Source: Paenibacillus sp. FSL R5-0345
Lineage (GTDB): Bacteria > Bacillota > Bacilli > Paenibacillales > Paenibacillaceae
Assembly: GCF_000758585.1 (NCBI RefSeq)
Contig: NZ_CP009281.1
Coordinates: 3,968,001-4,032,000, forward strand
Length of the DNA: 64,000 bases
Direction: 5' to 3'
Under the pieces are notes generated by a model. The model was not told where the DNA came from, did no database searches, and worked only from the letters and a program-made list of their open reading frames with translations. The stretch's first letter is position 1. Every line of letters begins with the position of its first letter. Positions 24,344-32,715 of the stretch are shown piece by piece. A program made the position numbers and the translations under genes.

Positions 24344-24820
24344 ATTACACCTCATTATTTTTAATTCAAAGTGTTATCTCCATTCTAGTTAATTCTCTAT
24401 TAGAAGATAGACATTAGGTTCTATTTGTAAATAACTCCCACGTAACCTGCCGATTAGTTCAATAATTAATTACTAGTATTCAATGAGTTTCTTGTCAATT
24501 CCTGCAATTTCGCTAATCTTAGATGTACCCTCCCATAGATTATTGACTTAACATCAGTAGGTACTTTCTTTCGTACTCCACTACGATTTGGAGAAAAGTA
24601 AGAATTGATTTTTTTTCCAAAATAGGTTATTTTATAGACAGCTTAGCGATAAGCAAGTTCCTGACACGAAGGGAGATGTGTTTTAGTGGCAACTACTTAT
24701 ATGGTGGTTTGGTCTTAAAACTTAATAGTTGGCATACACGAAAAAAGCGGGGAAACGTCCCTATTATTTGGTATGCCATCCAAAGTAACCTTTCGTGAAT
24801 ATTGCTGTTTGCAAGATACG
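24344..24820. other. Gap upstream of the rsgA leader
   Basis: Half repeat R29 lies at 24441-24464. I see no gene in the rest. It presumably contains the promoter of the rsgA transcript, which I could not place with confidence. Confidence 0.45.
24441..24464. repeat. Half repeat R29
   Basis: GTAACCTGCCGATTAGTTCAA is a single core without stem or partner. It bounds the plus-strand rsgA-kinase unit on the left; R30 bounds it on the right. Confidence 0.6.
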
Positions 24821-24859
24821 ATGAAGGTCGTGTCTTTTTTGCGTCCTGATGCCGCGTGA
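24821..24859 (+). CDS. Candidate leader peptide of rsgA
   Basis: A 12-codon frame, MKVVSFLRPDAA and TGA, ends inside the 5' arm of a terminator-like hairpin. This layout is that of ribosome-mediated attenuation, as known for several antibiotic-resistance leaders: a ribosome stalled on the leader would keep the 5' arm single-stranded and let transcription continue. There is only a weak AAGA upstream. A direct repeat TTTTTGCGTCC occurs in the leader and again just after the hairpin. The call is inference from layout. Confidence 0.45.
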   Translation: MKVVSFLRPDAA

Positions 24860-24898
24860 CAGCAGCTTCTTTAGAGGCTGCTTGTCCGTGGCATTTTT
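24850..24898 (+). terminator. Attenuator-like hairpin in the rsgA leader
   Basis: TGCCGCGTGACAGCAGC pairs with GGCTGCTTGTCCGTGGCA, with small internal mismatches, around TTCTTTAGA. TTTTTG follows directly. It lies 40 bases before the rsgA start and overlaps the leader-peptide stop codon. Confidence 0.65.
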
Positions 24899-24938
24899 GC
24901 GTCCAAAAAACAACATTAAAGGAGCTAACAAAAAAACT

Positions 24939-26012
24939 ATGATGAATTTGATAACCTATGGCTACACAGAAATAGAAGCAATCCCCGACGGATTATTGCC
25001 CGGCAGGGTGACGGAGCTTCGACGCGAGCGCTTCACGGTCATGACCGAGCGCGGCGAAGTAACGGCGGTGCTCAAAGGAGCATTCTATCACAGCGTGGAA
25101 ACACACGTGGATTTTCCGTGCGTAGGTGATTTTGTCTTGCTGCACTTCAACGAGAGCGGAGATTCTCTCATCGTTACGGTATTGCCCCGTCGCTCCAAGT
25201 TCTCACGCGCGGATTACTCAGGGCATGCTGTAGGCTATGCCAAAACCATACGGGAACAGGTAGTCGCGACTAATTTTGACTATGTATTTATCCTTACTTC
25301 TCTGAATTGGGATTTCAACATTACACGCATCATGCGGTACCTGACACAAGCTAGACAGAGCGGCGGTCAGCCGGTCATCATTCTAACCAAGTCTGATCTC
25401 GTTGAAGATTATAATCTCACGCTCGCAGAAGTCACACAAAGCATCTCTGATGTTCCTGTTCACGCGATCTGCAGCCATACTGGCCAGGGGCTGAACGAGC
25501 TCGATCCCTACTTGATGCCTGGTAAAACAGTCGTTTTTCTCGGCATGTCCGGCGTCGGTAAATCGTCTCTGCTCAATGCATTGATAGAACAGGAAGTAAT
25601 GAAAGTTCAGGCGATTCGGGAGGTTGACAGCCGGGGGCGGCATACGACAACGCACCGTCAGCTGTTCATGCTCCCCTCCGGTACGATGCTCATCGACACG
25701 CCGGGAATGCGTGAGCTCGGGCTTTTTGATGCAGGCGAAGGCATACGCGCAAGCTTTACCGATGTGGAGGATTGGTTCCCGCAATGCCGGTTTGCAGATT
25801 GCCGCCATCAGAGCGAGCCGGGCTGTGCCGTTCTCGCCGCGCTTGCCGACGGTTCGTTGCCGCGTGAACGGTGGGAGCATTATGTTGCCCAGCAGCATGA
25901 GCAAAAGTATGTCCAGGATAAAACAAGCTACCTCATCTACAAGAGGGCTCGAAATAAAACGATAGCTATGTCAAGCAAGCAAACGAAGAAAAATGGAGGA
26001 TGGAAGAAATGA
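24939..26012 (+). CDS. rsgA: Ribosome-associated GTPase RsgA (array-borne copy)
   Basis: A 357-residue circularly permuted GTPase. Motif order is G4 LTKSD, G1 GMSGVGKSS, G3 DTPGMRELG, preceded by an OB-like N-terminal domain and followed by the zinc site CRFADCRHQSEPGC. RsgA acts in late 30S maturation and releases factors from the small subunit. GGAG lies 15 bases before the ATG at 24939, a long spacing; the adjacent ATG at 24942 is equivalent. The stop overlaps the next start as ATGA. High GC content and location between half repeats suggest an accessory copy, perhaps a resistance or stress paralogue. Confidence 0.9.
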   Translation: MMNLITYGYTEIEAIPDGLLPGRVTELRRERFTVMTERGEVTAVLKGAFYHSVETHVDFPCVGDFVLLHFNESGDSLIVTVLPRRSKFSRADYSGHAVGYAKTIREQVVATNFDYVFILTSLNWDFNITRIMRYLTQARQSGGQPVIILTKSDLVEDYNLTLAEVTQSISDVPVHAICSHTGQGLNELDPYLMPGKTVVFLGMSGVGKSSLLNALIEQEVMKVQAIREVDSRGRHTTTHRQLFMLPSGTMLIDTPGMRELGLFDAGEGIRASFTDVEDWFPQCRFADCRHQSEPGCAVLAALADGSLPRERWEHYVAQQHEQKYVQDKTSYLIYKRARNKTIAMSSKQTKKNGGWKK

Positions 26013-27025
26013 ATATTAACTTTGAAACGCTGATCTATACCTTAAGCCGACAGTTCAAGAAGGATATAATCTCGGCTGACTGCCAAACCATGCCATTACA
26101 GGGCGGAACTGTGGGAAATGTGCACCTGGTAAATGGGATCGCCCAAACCGCGGATGGTGAAAAAACGCCGTATCGTATCGTGCTGAAAATCCAGAAGAAA
26201 TGGGAACGTTACAACGATCCGGATTCCTGGCGCCGGGAATATGATCTCTATATGTCTGACTTGGGAACGACGTTCTCGGATACCTTCCGCTGGCCAACAT
26301 GTTACCATGCGGAGATGAATGACGAAGAAAATGAATTCCAGCTGTGGCTGGAATATATCGATGGCGTAACTGGTTTAGACTTAACCGGTGACATGTATGA
26401 ACAGGCCGCGCTAGAGTTAGGACGCTATCAAGGCAAGCTGTATGCGGAGAAGCCCGCTGTGCTGCAGAACCTGACCAACCTGAGCCATGTGGATTTCATG
26501 AAAAATACGTATCTGCATTACCGGTCGTGGCCAGTTGTCTACAATTATATACGCTCGGAGGACTGTGAATTCCCGCACCACATACGGCAAATGCTCATCG
26601 ACATCGATGAGCACACAGATGAGATACTCGCCCGCATCGAGCAATTGCCCCTAGTGCTATGCCACCGGGACTTCTGGGTGACCAACCTGATCTATGCCGA
26701 CGGGAAAATCTCGCTTATCGACTGGGATACATGCGGCTGGGGCTACCTGGGTGAGGATCTCGCAAGCCTGATTGCGGATGAAGCAGATATCGATCACATG
26801 GTCGAACACTACCAGCTATGTATCCCTGCCTATTACAAAGGCTTTTCGGAGTATGTGGATGCATGCCATGTCGACGATCATTGCGTCTATGAGCTGATCC
26901 TTCTCGTATTCGGGTACAGATTTGTGGAGTGGTATCTCCACACAGAGGATGATGACGAGAAAACCAAGTGTCTTCATACGCTCCAAAAAATCCATGAATT
27001 GAAGACCAGCCCTGTGCAGGGTTGA
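26009..27025 (+). CDS. APH-like phosphotransferase coupled to rsgA
   Basis: A 338-residue kinase of the APH/choline-kinase fold. Signatures: LQGGTVGNVHLVNG for the nucleotide loop, YRIVLKIQKKW with the lysine, LVLCHRDFWVTNLIY (HRD replaces HGD) for catalysis and ISLIDWDTCGWGYLGEDL for metal binding. It overlaps the rsgA stop (ATGA) and has GGAGG 9 bases upstream, so the two are translationally coupled. A joint role in resistance to a ribosome-targeting drug is attractive given the attenuator, but is inference. Confidence 0.87.
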   Translation: MNINFETLIYTLSRQFKKDIISADCQTMPLQGGTVGNVHLVNGIAQTADGEKTPYRIVLKIQKKWERYNDPDSWRREYDLYMSDLGTTFSDTFRWPTCYHAEMNDEENEFQLWLEYIDGVTGLDLTGDMYEQAALELGRYQGKLYAEKPAVLQNLTNLSHVDFMKNTYLHYRSWPVVYNYIRSEDCEFPHHIRQMLIDIDEHTDEILARIEQLPLVLCHRDFWVTNLIYADGKISLIDWDTCGWGYLGEDLASLIADEADIDHMVEHYQLCIPAYYKGFSEYVDACHVDDHCVYELILLVFGYRFVEWYLHTEDDDEKTKCLHTLQKIHELKTSPVQG

Positions 27026-27030
27026 CTCTA

Positions 27031-27081
27031 AAAGAAACTCCTAAACCCCTTGAATATAATGGGTTTTCGGAGTTTCTTTCA
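27031..27081 (+). terminator. Terminator of the rsgA-kinase operon
   Basis: AAAGAAACTCC and GGAGTTTCTTT form the outer stem, with CCC...GGG pairing inside. It starts a few bases after the kinase stop. Confidence 0.82.
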
Positions 27082-27129
27082 TTACTCCCATTCGGTGAAT
27101 CGACAATGGAAATAAAGTCATAAACTGTC

Positions 27130-27163
27130 ACTATTCCGGTTAACTAATGTGTTCTGTTAGCGA
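27130..27163. repeat. Half repeat R30
   Basis: ACTATTCCGGTTAACTAATG followed by TGTTCTGTTAGCG. A single second-type core on the right side of the rsgA unit. Confidence 0.55.
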
Positions 27164-27308
27164 AAAAGTTATTATTAACAGTCTTTTTATAGGACTAAAA
27201 GGATTCTAGTTTAATGAATAGATGTTTCGAGAAACTCTTCCTTTAAAATACGATGGAATAGTGTCTAGATGGGAAAACTGAACAATTATTATTCATTTCA
27301 AAAAAATA

Positions 27309-27758
27309 CTAAGCACCAAATTGTCTTAAATGATGGTCTAGATGTTTATAAATCCCTTTACCCCATTGCTCAGGAGTGAACTTTCCAAAAAAAGGATGAG
27401 GATGGGACGAACATTTCTCTGGACCGTTACTTTGGAAAGTTAAAATCTTTTGTTTCAGTTCTTCTTTTTCTGTCATAAAGTCTCTTTCATCTAAAATAAG
27501 TATGGTCGGTATTGTTGACATATTATGTGGTACCGGCTTGTCATTATAGAAAATAGAATTCACAAACCTTCCTATTAGCCTTCCTAGCCAATATCTGGGG
27601 GGAAAGGAATTTCCTAATGCGATGTCTTGAAATGCTGAGCAGTGAGCCAACATTTGAGCAACATTCATTGTTCCCCATTGTGGTTTTGAATTTGGACTCA
27701 AATTCTCGATACGATTCAGTATTTCCGCTGTATGCAATTCATTATATATATTTTTCAT
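27309..27758 (-). CDS. DUF1569 (DinB-like) protein
   Basis: A 149-residue protein of the DUF1569 group within the DinB/YfiT-like four-helix superfamily. PQWGTMNVAQMLAHCSAFQD carries the first histidine, FTPEQWGKGIYKHLDHHLRQFG the C-terminal HLDHHL metal site, and PPRYWLGRLIGRFV the middle helix. Members may be metal-dependent thiol transferases; the role here is unknown. The ATG at 27756-27758 follows TGGAG at 7 bases. No complete repeat is adjacent, so its cassette borders have eroded. Confidence 0.83.
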   Translation of the reverse strand: MKNIYNELHTAEILNRIENLSPNSKPQWGTMNVAQMLAHCSAFQDIALGNSFPPRYWLGRLIGRFVNSIFYNDKPVPHNMSTIPTILILDERDFMTEKEELKQKILTFQSNGPEKCSSHPHPFFGKFTPEQWGKGIYKHLDHHLRQFGA

Positions 27759-27934
27759 AGGCACGCTCCATTAAATTTAATCCTTCATAATCTAGAATCT
27801 TCTAGCTTGTCTATTATATTCATGAATGCATACGCATAACTCGACAACAAGCTGTCAAACTAATATTTACCATTTTCCATCATACACAATAAGAAAGGAC
27901 CAAAGAATGGTCCTTTTGAAATACTATCCATCTG

Positions 27935-28390
27935 TCACTCGGTTATATTTTTAATAACTGCCATTTCCTTACCGAACCTATCACCATTATCAATAAATCC
28001 CAAACTCGAGTATAAATTATGTGCTCCCAAATTTTCAGGATGATAACCAACAACAATTTTTTTCGAATTCGGTAATTTAACCATCTCTGAAATCATTAAC
28101 TTAGTTGCAGCTTTACCTATACCCTTGCCTTGGAATTTCTTATCCACCATTATTCTATAAACCCAATAACCATCAAGTTCTTCTTGAACAGAATTGTACA
28201 TTAAAAAACCAACCACTATGTCTCTAAAATAAATAGCGTATGGCTTTAAAGTAGGCTCAAACTTTGACTGAGCTATTGATATGGCATTGGGTTCCATGTA
28301 TTCATTTTGTTCTGTTGATACCTCTAATTTACAACAGTCGTACCAGTTTTCTGCATTTAATTCTATGATTTTCACATTTTCTTCAATCAT
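27935..28390 (-). CDS. GNAT acetyltransferase, spermine/spermidine acetyltransferase-like
   Basis: A 151-residue acetyltransferase. NWYDCCKLEVSTEQNEYMEP, NAISIAQSKFEP, YAIYFRDIVVGFLMYN and RIMVDKKFQGKGIGKAATK follow the order seen in BltD-type polyamine acetyltransferases; GYHPENLGAHNLYSSLGF is the acetyl-CoA helix. Polyamine acetylation is the best guess. GGGG precedes the ATG at 28388-28390. Confidence 0.83.
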   Translation of the reverse strand: MIEENVKIIELNAENWYDCCKLEVSTEQNEYMEPNAISIAQSKFEPTLKPYAIYFRDIVVGFLMYNSVQEELDGYWVYRIMVDKKFQGKGIGKAATKLMISEMVKLPNSKKIVVGYHPENLGAHNLYSSLGFIDNGDRFGKEMAVIKNITE

Positions 28391-28599
28391 AATTTTCCCC
28401 TTTCAAAATTCGGGGAAACACTAAACAACTTTGTTAATTAGTTGTTATCCCCTTGAAGTCATTAATAATATAAATTCTTTTATCTTTCATAATGAACGCC
28501 TCCTCTAACAACTATTTCCAAAAATTATATCAATGAATTTTAGACTTTTTAATTATACCATTTTCCCTATTAAATTCCTTCTTAAAATAATTTGTGTTT

Positions 28600-28631
28600 T
28601 CTTCAACTATCGTATCCCGTTAGTTCAATCA
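28600..28631. repeat. Half repeat R31
   Basis: TTCAACTATCGTATCCCGTT followed by AGTTCAATC, a nearly perfect dyad core without stem or partner. The next gene's stop codon overlaps its right end. Confidence 0.75.
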
Positions 28632-29165
28632 ATTCCTACTTTCCTCTTCAAACTCCTTAATTAACTCTTGAGACCTGTTCATTGCTTCTTGCCTATCATT
28701 CGCTGGTGCTGTAATCATATATCCGTTTGATGGGGACCACTGGTCATTATCATCCATAACTTTAATTGTAAATTCAGAAAATTTATCATCAGTATATACC
28801 CAACCGTAAGTGAAAATATTAGGCTCTATTCTACCTTTATCATCTATGATTCGAAAACCGGAGAAAATGGTTGTGAAATTATGACCATCGTAATGCAATT
28901 TTAATTCTGTTCTATCTTTAGGAATTTGAGGAACCTTACTTCCTTCAAAATTAATAACACCTGTAAAGGTTTTTTTGCCATTTATATGATTTTGCAATTT
29001 CCCATCAAGATGTACTTTTATGCGCTCGATTATGCCTTCCGTCCCTAGTTGATAATAAACACCATTTACTGTCTCTGAGTACCGCTTAGGTGTGAAGTAC
29101 CCAATAGAAAAGATACTTACGAACATTGAAATCATCATAAGTAAAATAGCGATTTTCCGCTTCAT
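28629..29165 (-). CDS. Exported or membrane-anchored protein of unknown function
   Basis: A 178-residue protein with a basic start (MKRK) and a hydrophobic N-terminal segment (IAILLMMISMFVSIFSIGYF) acting as signal peptide or anchor. The remainder is hydrophilic and probably beta-rich (KTFTGVINFEGSKVPQIP, NFTTIFSGFRIIDDKGRIEP, IFTYGWVYTDDKFSEFTIKV). AAGGAGGTG precedes the ATG at 29163-29165. No family recognised. The stop lies at R31. Confidence 0.72.
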   Translation of the reverse strand: MKRKIAILLMMISMFVSIFSIGYFTPKRYSETVNGVYYQLGTEGIIERIKVHLDGKLQNHINGKKTFTGVINFEGSKVPQIPKDRTELKLHYDGHNFTTIFSGFRIIDDKGRIEPNIFTYGWVYTDDKFSEFTIKVMDDNDQWSPSNGYMITAPANDRQEAMNRSQELIKEFEEESRN

Positions 29166-29222
29166 TACACACCTCCTTATCTCCCCAGTATCTTCCTTTA
29201 ATAAACGTAATCCGACTAACTA

Positions 29223-29252
29223 AGTTGCACTATCCTGCTCTTTAGCTTAATG
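29223..29252. repeat. Half repeat R32
   Basis: AGTTGCACTATCCTGCTCTT followed by TAGCTTAATG. Just right of it (about 29285-29335) a short minus-strand stretch with AACCGAGAAAA and AAGCACTC resembles the 3' part of the recombinase remnant at 12.6 kb, too short to be sure. Confidence 0.6.
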
Positions 29253-29452
29253 CCGTTCCCAATCTAGTTCTATATAAACAACTAAGAGCGTTGAGTGCTT
29301 TGCTTAAAAAATAAATTTTCTCGGTTGTATTCTAACCCTTTAAAACTCTTATTTTAGTGAAGGCAAGAATAGAAGGTTTGATTAGGGGTACTCAAATCTT
29401 CTCATTTTACCCCCTTGCCTAATAATTTATTTTAGAAAAGGAGTTTATTAAT

Positions 29453-30088
29453 ATGGCAGTTAACTTTAACATTCGATTGGTAACATTTATCCCTCATGAC
29501 AAAGTATATTCTCCAGTACAGTATGGTTTACCCGCCTACGTTGTATCATTTAAAGGAGATAATCGAGGTTTTGACAAGAATACTGCAAACACCGAAAACT
29601 TTCGTACCGCACAGCAGATAAATGTACAATTTACGAATACTGGTGGAAGCTGGACCTCCTTTAAGAATATCGGAACAACTACTGCATATCACTTTAATAA
29701 TACGACTTTAACCACAACGACTCACACTGCAAAAGCTTCTGATGCAGGTTTGACTGTCACGCGAACCGATGCAAGCTTGAGAGGTAGTAGTAGCGATAAC
29801 ATGAAGTTTGTTTGCTCATGTAGTGTAGGCAATCCCTTCATTCCAAATCCAGATGTCTTTAACGGTAACATTGATTATGAATTTACTCTCTACGTTTATA
29901 AAAATGGCATCATCTCAATTCAGGGAAGCCACGATGGTTTCCCAGCTTACGAAGTGTATACTGAGGCCAATTCAGGCGGTTACCAAAATATATATCTTTT
30001 CGATCCCCGTGATCACGGAAAAAATCAGCTCTCCTTGTTGCCGCCAATGGATATTACTGGTGTATACAACTCTCGACAAATCTTATAA
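29453..30088 (+). CDS. DUF3238-domain protein
   Basis: A 211-residue protein matching the DUF3238 pattern: IRLVTFIPHDKV at the start, FKGDNRGFDKN, ENFRTAQQINVQF, a central NPFIPNPDVFNGNIDYEFTL and SIQGSHDGFPAYEVY. The family occurs in Bacillus and Paenibacillus; a secreted or toxin-like role has been suggested by context only. There is no signal peptide. AAAGGAG precedes the ATG. It is on the plus strand and an IS remnant begins 8 bases past the stop. Confidence 0.8.
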   Translation: MAVNFNIRLVTFIPHDKVYSPVQYGLPAYVVSFKGDNRGFDKNTANTENFRTAQQINVQFTNTGGSWTSFKNIGTTTAYHFNNTTLTTTTHTAKASDAGLTVTRTDASLRGSSSDNMKFVCSCSVGNPFIPNPDVFNGNIDYEFTLYVYKNGIISIQGSHDGFPAYEVYTEANSGGYQNIYLFDPRDHGKNQLSLLPPMDITGVYNSRQIL

Positions 30089-30149
30089 TAAAAAAAGGCC
30101 CTACATCTTGTACAAAATCATTAAGTTAAGATACAGGCCCTAAAACTAA

Positions 30150-30192
30150 AAAAAAAAGCGTAGGTTATCAAAAAGATAGCCTGCGCTTTTCT
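30150..30192. terminator. Hairpin inside the IS remnant
   Basis: AAAAGCGTAGGTTATC and GATAGCCTGCGCTTTT form a stem around AAAAA (one mismatch). It lies between the left inverted repeat and the transposase start and could shield the transposase from outside transcription. Confidence 0.65.
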
Positions 30193-30272
30193 TTGCACGT
30201 AACAATAAATAGAGCTTGACAAGAAGGTAGAAATGTATTCCGAAGCCCCTAAAAAATGAGGAGGCTACGCCA

Positions 30273-30968
30273 ATGAATGAGTATGCGAATACTTTAAAAG
30301 AAACTCTAATATCACTAATGCGAGAAATGTCACCCACACCAGCACCTATGTCAAAAAGCACAATAAAGATTTTACATGAACGAAGATGTTGCTCTTTGAG
30401 ACGGTTAGGCAGTTTCTTATCTCCATGGGAGGTAACAGCATATATAATGAACTCTTGGATTCACAAGGTTACGATGTAAACACTGCAACGACTTCTGCTT
30501 TTATCCAGCAGAGAAATAAAATTCTCCCGTCTGCTGTAGAGTCCTTGTTCCACGAATTTACAGTGTCTTATACGAATATCAAGCATGACTGAGATGATCG
30601 ATTACTCGCTATTGAGGGTTCTGATCTAAATATTGCTACCGACTTTGTGGATACGGACACTTATTTTCAATGTCGCCTAAACTCAAAAAGTATAAACTTT
30701 TACATTTGATTGCAGTATATGACTTATGCAACAGAATCTATGTAGATACCCTTGTTCAGCAACGACGGTTATGCAACGAGGGAAGAACGCTGTCCATGAT
30801 GATTGATAGTTCCACGCTCAAAGGGAAAATCATGGGTTCACATGAAGATTTTTTTAAGCGAATATTCTATTCGCTTGTTTACTGTGCTCTTTTATGTATG
30901 TGCTCCCGGGAAAAGAGCAAACGCCACTGGGCTTCTCCCCGTGCCGTTCTGAATTCATGTTTAATTTA
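30273..30968 (+). pseudogene. Truncated, frameshifted IS4-family transposase
   Basis: Starting at ATG 30273 behind GAGGAGG, the fragments read MNEYANTLKETLISLMREM, then after a frame change LFETVRQFLISMGGNSIYNE, TTSAFIQQRNKILPSAVESL, a TGA, LLAIEGSDLNIATDFVDTDT, and HLIAVYDLCNRIYVDTLVQQ. The GSD and HLxAxYDLxNRIY boxes fit the DDE region of IS4-family transposases. The C-terminal half with the final acidic residue is gone. Confidence 0.72.
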
Positions 30969-31019
30969 AGTCTTGTCTTTGAGTTATCTTAATGATATTG
31001 ACATCTTGTAGGGCCATTT

Positions 31020-31439
31020 TTAAATTAATGAGTTTGCAGATTTTTTTTTGAAGAACAGAAGATTATATATAAAACCTAGAATAAACGCTGATGGCATGAA
31101 GAAGCACAACAACAACTGTCCTTCAGGGGACCATACATGTCCGGCAGTGAATAGTAAAGGGAATATAAGACCTACAATAACGGAAATAAAGGCAGTAAGA
31201 AGCCATCTAAATATATTATTTAATGATGTTTCATTGATTACATAAGCGCCTAAAAATATCGCAGGCACCATAATGAGTAAATACAAGCTAAAAAAAGAAA
31301 TAACAAGTCCTCTATATTCACTTTCATGGATGGTTTGATTGAAAAAAACTTGACTTCCTTTCTGATAAAGCCAAGCCCCCACGCCATAGGCAAGAATGAT
31401 GCCAATTCCTGCAAGTATATACTTTATTATTTTGATCAA
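31020..31439 (-). CDS. Four-helix membrane protein of unknown function
   Basis: A 139-residue integral membrane protein with about four helices (IIKYILAGIGIILAYGVGAW, YLLIMVPAIFLGAYVI, WLLTAFISVIVGLIFPLLFT, LLLCFFMPSAFILGFIYNLL) and a basic end. TTG at 31437-31439 is the best start because GAGGTGA precedes it; GTG at 31448 is too close to that site. The 3' end lies 5 bases from the IS right end. No family recognised. Confidence 0.68.
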   Translation of the reverse strand: MIKIIKYILAGIGIILAYGVGAWLYQKGSQVFFNQTIHESEYRGLVISFFSLYLLIMVPAIFLGAYVINETSLNNIFRWLLTAFISVIVGLIFPLLFTAGHVWSPEGQLLLCFFMPSAFILGFIYNLLFFKKKSANSLI

Positions 31440-31990
31440 GTGCTTCACCTCAATTAAAGTTTATAGATATTACATAAGACCTAAAAATTTGAGAAAAGTT
31501 TCTGTTTTCTAATTTTAGTCTGCTTCAGGAACGAAGTAGCCGTCTTACCCTGAGGCGTATTCAAGCCATGTTTAAGAAAGCCAGCCGACACAAACTCTCC
31601 GTGGCGGTTTTCTTATGGTCAGAAATCAACAATAAGATTTAACATGGCCTTATACAAATAGATAGTAATAAGACCGGTCAACTGAGTCTGATCGGTCTTA
31701 TAACGTATTTAATAATCTATGTTTGGCAGCTTATGCCGCATTAATTTTACACAGTAGCACATCATTAATAACGAGTGCATATTTACAAATAGCCATCTGT
31801 GGTGTTTTCCCAACCCCAATATAAATATCATCATAGTAGATACTCCAAAAGAGCCCAGCACCAGAACCGCAAGGAACTAGCCGAGTCTTATCTGTATTGA
31901 ACTAAGCTGCCCGTTAGTTGAACAAATAAAAAAACGCTGCCGAAGCAATCGCTATTCCACTAACGTGTCTCGTTAGCTTAATATTCTCCC
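31440..31990. other. Gap with a possible transposase tail, a hairpin and repeat R33
   Basis: On the plus strand, 31543-31642 encodes LTLRRIQAMFKKASRHKLSV, AVFLWSEINNKI and a stop, which looks like the C-terminus of a larger protein, possibly a transposase. A hairpin (ATAAGACCGGTCA, 31668-31680; TGATCGGTCTTAT, 31689-31701) follows. No intact gene is present. Confidence 0.4.
31898..31985. repeat. Array repeat R33 (complete, type A)
   Basis: Core 1 GAACTAAGCTGCCCGTTAGT, stem AACGCTGCCGAAGCAATCG and core 2 CCACTAACGTGTCTCGTTAG. Confidence 0.93.
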
Positions 31991-32461
31991 TTACTTATAC
32001 CTACTTAATATTTCCTCTGGAATATGACAATAATCATTTGGACATTGAGCTAATCTATCTTGATGTTCTTCTGCACTTCTCACATAGTTTGTGAGAGGTA
32101 ATACTTCAACAACTATAAGGTCATAATCATTTCTCTCACTAAGAAACGCCTTCGCCTCTTTTAAGTGTTCAAGCTTTTCACTATATACTCCTGTTCTGTA
32201 TTTCTCGCCAACGTCCTGTCCTTGTTTATTCAAACTGTATGGATCAATGATTTCAAATAAATACCCCATTAATTCCCTGATCGTTACAACTGTCGGATCA
32301 AATCCTGTTTTTACAGATTCGGCGTACCCATCATAATCACCCTCAAGTGTATGGTTTGTTCCATTAGCTCTTCCTGCTTCTGTAAACTTAACTCCAGGTA
32401 AAGTTTTTATAAAAGCTTGTACTCCCCATAAACATCCACCTGCAAAATATACTACTTCCAT
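31991..32461 (-). CDS. msrA: Peptide methionine sulfoxide reductase MsrA-like
   Basis: A 156-residue MsrA-type enzyme that reduces methionine-S-sulfoxide. The active-site loop is FAGGCLWGVQAF, with the usual GCFWG phenylalanine replaced by leucine. EAGRANG, GDYDGYAESVKTGFDP, IDPYSLNKQGQDVGEKYRTG and YVRSAEEHQDRL are standard family elements. A CPNDYCHIP segment provides candidate resolving cysteines. GAGGAGAG precedes the ATG at 32459-32461. The stop is 6 bases from R33. The F-to-L change occurs in a known Bacillales subgroup. Confidence 0.88.
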   Translation of the reverse strand: MEVVYFAGGCLWGVQAFIKTLPGVKFTEAGRANGTNHTLEGDYDGYAESVKTGFDPTVVTIRELMGYLFEIIDPYSLNKQGQDVGEKYRTGVYSEKLEHLKEAKAFLSERNDYDLIVVEVLPLTNYVRSAEEHQDRLAQCPNDYCHIPEEILSRYK

Positions 32462-32619
32462 ATTGACTCTCCTCTTCGTTTAAAAAACAAAAAATTCATT
32501 CCAACTAAATAGGAAGAAAAAACTGTAGTTACTAAGTCTACTACACATTAAAATAATGACAAATTTTCTTATTCCACATTATGTACCGATTGATGAACAC
32601 AAATTAAACAACACTGTTT

Positions 32620-32704
32620 AACTAACCTGCCCGTTAGTTGAACAAATAAAAAACGGCTGCCGAAGCAACCGCTATTCCACTAACGTTTCCCGTTAGCGTA
32701 ACGT
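32620..32704. repeat. Array repeat R34 (complete, type A)
   Basis: Core 1 TAACCTGCCCGTTAGTTGAA, stem AACGGCTGCCGAAGCAACCG, core 2 CCACTAACGTTTCCCGTTAG. It is one of the best-conserved copies. Confidence 0.94.
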
Positions 32705-32715
32705 CATTTCTCCAT

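Larger units (their letters stand above)
30097..31015 (+). mobile_element. IS4-family insertion sequence remnant
   Basis: The ends are related inverted repeats: GGCCCTACATCTTGTACAAA at the left and, on the minus strand, GGCCCTACAAGATGTCAATA at the right, both continuing with ATCATTAAG. At about 919 bp it is shorter than an intact IS4-type element, and only the N-terminal half of the transposase remains. It inserted between the DUF3238 gene and a minus-strand membrane-protein gene. No clear target duplication is seen. Confidence 0.72.

Noticed and set aside
30097..31015. The IS remnant as the mobiliser of the array
   Set aside because: It is an internally deleted IS4-type element whose ends do not resemble the cores.
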